From: Corallococcus sp. NCRR | GTDB taxonomy: Bacteria > Myxococcota > Myxococcia > Myxococcales > Myxococcaceae | Direction of reading: 5' to 3' | NCBI RefSeq assembly: GCF_026965535.1 | Contig: NZ_CP114039.1 | Span: 4,216,001-4,280,000 of the forward strand | DNA length: 64,000 bases | Shown: positions 61,052 through 64,000 of the stretch, one piece after another | Layout of the letters: the number at the start of each line of letters is the position of its first letter | How positions within the stretch are numbered: position 1 is the stretch's first letter | Notes under the pieces: model-generated | What the model saw: the letters and a program-made list of their open reading frames with translations, nothing else | Databases searched by the model: none | What the model was told of the DNA's origin: nothing | Position numbers and translations under genes: made by a program

Positions 61052-61324
61052 CTAGAACGGGTCCTGCTGCACGCTCTGGACCACCTTGGGCACGAAGCTC
61101 TCCGTGCGGTTCAGGTCGTCGAAGCTCGGCTTGGAGCGGTCGAGGAAATAGAAGGCTTCCGGCTTCTGGATGCGCCCCTCGACCTTGATGGCCTCCAGGC
61201 GGATGGCCTTGGCCGGCTTCTTCGCGGGCGTCGCGCTGGCCGCCGCCTTCTTCGTGGACGCGGAGTCCTCCGCCCAGGACGGACGGGCGACGGCGAGCAG
61301 CAGCAGGAAGAGGGCGGGGCGCAT
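61052..61324 (-). CDS. GltF-like small periplasmic protein
   Basis: 90 aa from ATG 61324. A signal peptide ends R-P-S-W-A-E. An Ala/Lys linker is followed by a conserved end: I-R-L-E-A-I-K-V-E-G-R-I-Q-K-P-E-A-F-Y-F and S-F-D-D-L-N-R-T-E-S-F. Fits the small GltF/NfsF subunit by size, signal and position between E and G, with 4-bp and 16-bp gaps to its neighbours. Confidence 0.78.
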   Translation of the reverse strand: MRPALFLLLLAVARPSWAEDSASTKKAAASATPAKKPAKAIRLEAIKVEGRIQKPEAFYFLDRSKPSFDDLNRTESFVPKVVQSVQQDPF

Positions 61325-61340
61325 GGGCAGAAAGTCGTGA

Positions 61341-62699
61341 CTACCGGACGTCTTTGGACACCTTACCCGAGGCGCCCGGCCGCGCGGCAGGGGGCCCGGG
61401 GGGCGAGGCGGGGGTCGGGTTTGCCTCGGGGGCCTTGGCGGCTTCGGCGGCCTTCTTGAGGCCCTCCTTGCGCTCGCGTTCACGGCGGCGGGTCTCCCGG
61501 TCGATGCCCTTCTGTGCGTCCTTGAGGTACTGCGCGGTGCGCTCGTCGGTGCCGCCCCTGGACTTGTACTGCTCCAGGAAGGACGCGGCCTTCTGGAGGC
61601 GCTCCAGGGCGTCCATGCCGGCGGGTTCCAGGTCCAGGTGCAGCAGGCCCAGGTTGAAGTACACGTCCTTCGCGTCGGGCTGGAGCTGGAGCACGCGCTC
61701 GTACTCGGCCAGCGCGCGGGGGAAGTCCCCTTCGCCGCGCCAGGCGTTGCCCAGGTTGAGGTGGGCGGCGGCGAAGTCCGGCGCGGCCTTCACGGCGGCC
61801 TCCAGCTCCACGCGGGCGCGGGCGTAGTCCTCGCCCTCGTTGAGCAGGGTGCCCAGGTTGTTGCGCGCCTCGGCGAAGTCCGGCCGGAGCGCGATGGCCT
61901 GGCGGAAGCGCTCCAGCGCCTGGGGGCGCTCCTTGAGGCCCAGGTGCACCAGGCCCAGGGCGTTGAGGGTGGCCGCGTCCTGTGCGTCGATGGCGAGCGC
62001 GTTGCCCAGCACCATGGACGCCAGCTCGTACTTGCCCTCGCGGGCGTACACCTGCGCGAGCACCTGCATGGCGGGCACGTGCTGCTCGCTGACCTGGAGC
62101 GCGCGGCGGGCCTCCGCGACGGCGGCGGGGTGCTTCTTCTGCAAGAGGAGGTTCAGCGCCAGCGCCGTGCGCCGGGCCACCGAGTCCTGCTTCGTCAGCG
62201 CCTCGCGCAGCTCCGCCTCCAGCGACGCCGCGCGGCCCGTGCGCGCGGACAACCGCACTAGGCAGTCCCACGCGGCCTCCTGGTCTGGCTCCAACGCCAG
62301 GGCCTGACGGTAGGAGCGCTCCGCGTCCGGGAAGCGGCCCTGCCGCTCCTGCACGATGCCCAGGTTCGTCCACGCCGGGCCCAGCTTCGGGGACTTCTCC
62401 AGCAGGGCCTTGAGCGCGGTCTCCGCGATGGTCAGCTCGCCGCGCCGGGCAATCTCCACCGCGCGGGTGAAGTCCTTCTCCGGTCCCGCGAGCGACTTCG
62501 CGACCGGTGCCGGTTCCTTCGCCTGGGGCTTCGCGTCGCCAGACTTCGCTTCGCCCGGTTTCGGAGACGTGCTCACGGCGGTGGCGGGGCCGGCTTCCGG
62601 CCCGGTGAGCTTCGAGTCCTTGCGCGTCTGTGGCCCGGAGGCGCAGGCGGACAGCCAGAGCACGAGCCCGGTGAGCGCGAACTTGCGGCCCGCGTTCAT
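61341..62699 (-). CDS. GltE/AglT-like TPR lipoprotein
   Basis: 452 aa from ATG 62699, overlapping the upstream stop (ATGA). A lipoprotein signal ends V-L-W-L-S-A-C-A-S. A Pro/Lys linker, nine or more TPR repeats (N-L-G-I-V-Q-E-R-Q-G-R-F-P-D-A, A-R-N-N-L-G-T-L-L-N-E-G-E-D-Y) and a charged Glu/Arg/Ala-rich tail follow. In M. xanthus GltE (AglT) is the outer-membrane lipoprotein of the Glt complex, and NfsE its sporulation relative. Function inferred from architecture and gene order. Confidence 0.88.
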   Translation of the reverse strand: MNAGRKFALTGLVLWLSACASGPQTRKDSKLTGPEAGPATAVSTSPKPGEAKSGDAKPQAKEPAPVAKSLAGPEKDFTRAVEIARRGELTIAETALKALLEKSPKLGPAWTNLGIVQERQGRFPDAERSYRQALALEPDQEAAWDCLVRLSARTGRAASLEAELREALTKQDSVARRTALALNLLLQKKHPAAVAEARRALQVSEQHVPAMQVLAQVYAREGKYELASMVLGNALAIDAQDAATLNALGLVHLGLKERPQALERFRQAIALRPDFAEARNNLGTLLNEGEDYARARVELEAAVKAAPDFAAAHLNLGNAWRGEGDFPRALAEYERVLQLQPDAKDVYFNLGLLHLDLEPAGMDALERLQKAASFLEQYKSRGGTDERTAQYLKDAQKGIDRETRRRERERKEGLKKAAEAAKAPEANPTPASPPGPPAARPGASGKVSKDVR

Positions 62700-64000
62700 G
62701 GCGTGCCCCCTTCGGTGAGACGGGTCGCCTTGTCCGGGTCGGCGCGCGCGGGCGCGGGCGGCGCGGCGAGGGTGCCCAGCAGGCCGTCCGGATACACGGT
62801 CTCCGACGCGAGCGCGCCCCGGGCCTCCTTGAGGACGGGGTACTCCTTGGGGCGGAAGCGGTTGAGGGACTCCAGCGTGCGGCGCGTCCACTCGCTGGAG
62901 ATGCGGTAGTTGCGCGCCTCCTTGAGCGTGGCGGCGTACTTCTCCACCGCGGCGTCTTCCAGGGCCACGGTGCGCTGCGTGAGGATGTCCTGGTACGTCA
63001 GCACCGCCTCGTCGCCCATGCGCTTCACTTCGGGAGGCACCGGCGCGTCCAGCAGCGTGGCCGCGAAGCGCTCCCGGATGTAGCCGAGCCGATAGAACGA
63101 CGCGAGCGTCCACTCCAGCTGCTTGTACGGGATGACCTTCACGTACGCGGCGTCCACGGCCTTCAACGCTTCGGTCTTCCGGGTGAGGCTCTTCTCCAGC
63201 GCCTTGCCAGAGCCGCTGAGCTTCAGCGCGTCGAATCGCTGGATCTCCAGTTCGGCCAGCTGGAAGCGGCTGTAGGCGGCGGCCTCCGCGGCGCGCGGCT
63301 GCGTGTCGTGCTTCAGCTTGCGGCGGTCGAACTCGTCCGCGGCGGCGGTGTACGCGCGCTGGGCCTCCTTCGTGTTGCCGCGCTTCTTCCACGCGTCGCC
63401 CAGGCGGCGCTTCGCGTCCACCACCAGCTCCACCTGGTCCGGCTTGCTGGCGAACTTGCGGACGAAGGCCTCCAGCGCCTGGATTTCGCCCTTCGTGTCG
63501 CCTGACTTCTCCAGGATGCGGGCCGCGCGGTACTGGTTCTCCGGCGCGCTCTTGCCGTGGGGGTACAGCTCCACGGAGCGCTGGAAGGCCGCCGCGGCCT
63601 CCGCGTAGCGCTGCTGTCCTTCGAGCAGCGACGCCGCGTTGAAGAGCGCGGCCTCGCGCTCCTCGGCCTTCGGGTAGTCCTTCACCAGCTTCTGGTAGCT
63701 GGTGACGGCCTTGTCGAAGTCGTAGGACTTCTGGGCGTTGAGGGCCACGCGGAACAGCGCGGTGTGCGCCCACGGCGACTTCGGGTAGTCGCGGTAGATG
63801 CGCTCGTAGAGCTTCATCGCGGAGTCGAAGCGGCGCAGTTCCTCGTACGCCACCGCCGCGTTGTTGAGCGCCTTGTCCGCGAACTCGTGGCGGGGGGCCT
63901 CCTCCACCAGCTGGAGGTACTTCTTCGCCGCCTCGTCGTAGCGCTTCTGCGCGGCCAACTGGTCCGCCAGGTTGAAGCGGCCGGCGAGCTTGAACTTCAT
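62696..64000 (-). CDS. GltD/AgmU-like TPR protein, C-terminal part (runs off right edge)
   Basis: 434 codons to the window end, open upstream. TPR repeats throughout: Y-D-E-A-A-K-K-Y-L-Q-L-V-E-E-A-P, S-A-M-K-L-Y-E-R-I-Y-R-D-Y-P-K-S, A-A-F-Q-R-S-V-E-L-Y-P. The C-terminal region is helical (E-A-R-N-Y-R-I-S-S-E-W-T-R-R-T-L-E-S-L-N) with a Pro/Ala end. This matches the back half of GltD (AgmU) or NfsD, long periplasmic TPR proteins of the motility or sporulation complexes. It is the first visible gene of the D-E-F-G run. Confidence 0.85.
   Translation of the reverse strand: MKFKLAGRFNLADQLAAQKRYDEAAKKYLQLVEEAPRHEFADKALNNAAVAYEELRRFDSAMKLYERIYRDYPKSPWAHTALFRVALNAQKSYDFDKAVTSYQKLVKDYPKAEEREAALFNAASLLEGQQRYAEAAAAFQRSVELYPHGKSAPENQYRAARILEKSGDTKGEIQALEAFVRKFASKPDQVELVVDAKRRLGDAWKKRGNTKEAQRAYTAAADEFDRRKLKHDTQPRAAEAAAYSRFQLAELEIQRFDALKLSGSGKALEKSLTRKTEALKAVDAAYVKVIPYKQLEWTLASFYRLGYIRERFAATLLDAPVPPEVKRMGDEAVLTYQDILTQRTVALEDAAVEKYAATLKEARNYRISSEWTRRTLESLNRFRPKEYPVLKEARGALASETVYPDGLLGTLAAPPAPARADPDKATRLTEGGTP

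Overview
The window is GC-rich chromosomal DNA from a myxobacterium, probably of the Myxococcus/Corallococcus/Pyxidicoccus group. The evidence is the very high third-codon GC, a Ser/Thr kinase with TPR repeats, many lipoproteins, a candidate sitBAI-type toxin cassette, a GltD-E-F-G (AgmU/AglT/GltF/PglI)-like operon and a short OPX protein paired with an outer-membrane beta-barrel. No rRNA and no CRISPR array were seen. There is one tRNA gene, tRNA-Asn(GTT).

Layout. 1-3.9 kb: PIG-L deacetylase (cut by the left edge), a 59-aa membrane peptide and a sodium:solute symporter, all coupled by 4-base overlaps. 3.9-7.4 kb: class D beta-lactamase, a cytokinin-dehydrogenase-like flavoprotein and a lipoprotein. 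7.4-24.6 kb: an accessory stretch of small regulator/oxidoreductase modules (LysR-SDR, LysR-NTF2-SDR, HxlR-NAD(P)-binding protein-50-aa peptide-FrnE/DsbA, TetR-quinone reductase, HxlR-nitroreductase remnant). It is broken up by IS701, IS3 and IS5 sequences and by gene fragments, and two secreted enzymes (a serine hydrolase and a 5'-nucleotidase) lie in the middle. 24.9-27.8 kb: a large three-repeat lipoprotein.

28.4-42.6 kb is the most interesting part. It starts with an operon of a putative beta-barrel protein, a large lipoprotein with a nuclease-like C-terminus and an immunity-like protein. This is the architecture of the myxobacterial SitB-SitA-SitI outer-membrane-exchange toxin cassettes. 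After small orphan genes comes a tightly coupled three-gene ABC-three-component (ABC-3C) conflict system: a nuclease-like effector, a middle component and a DUF3732-type SMC/Rad50-like ATPase. Next is an IS66 element with an exact 8-bp target duplication but a broken tnpC, and then a truncated metallophosphatase.

42.8-64 kb looks like core genome: a FixL/FixJ-type two-component pair, the TPR-containing Ser/Thr kinase, an SCP2-like protein, a fascin-like six-repeat secreted protein, tRNA-Asn, and a run of cell-wall and housekeeping genes (RsmB-like methyltransferase, LD-carboxypeptidase, serine hydrolase, Mpl, TlpA-like lipoprotein, inositol monophosphatase). It ends with a long minus-strand block: OPX/beta-barrel polysaccharide export pair, a periplasmic protein, a cyclic-nucleotide-binding protein and the GltG, F, E and D homologues, the last running off the right edge.

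All calls come from reading the sequence and recalling protein families. No database search was run.
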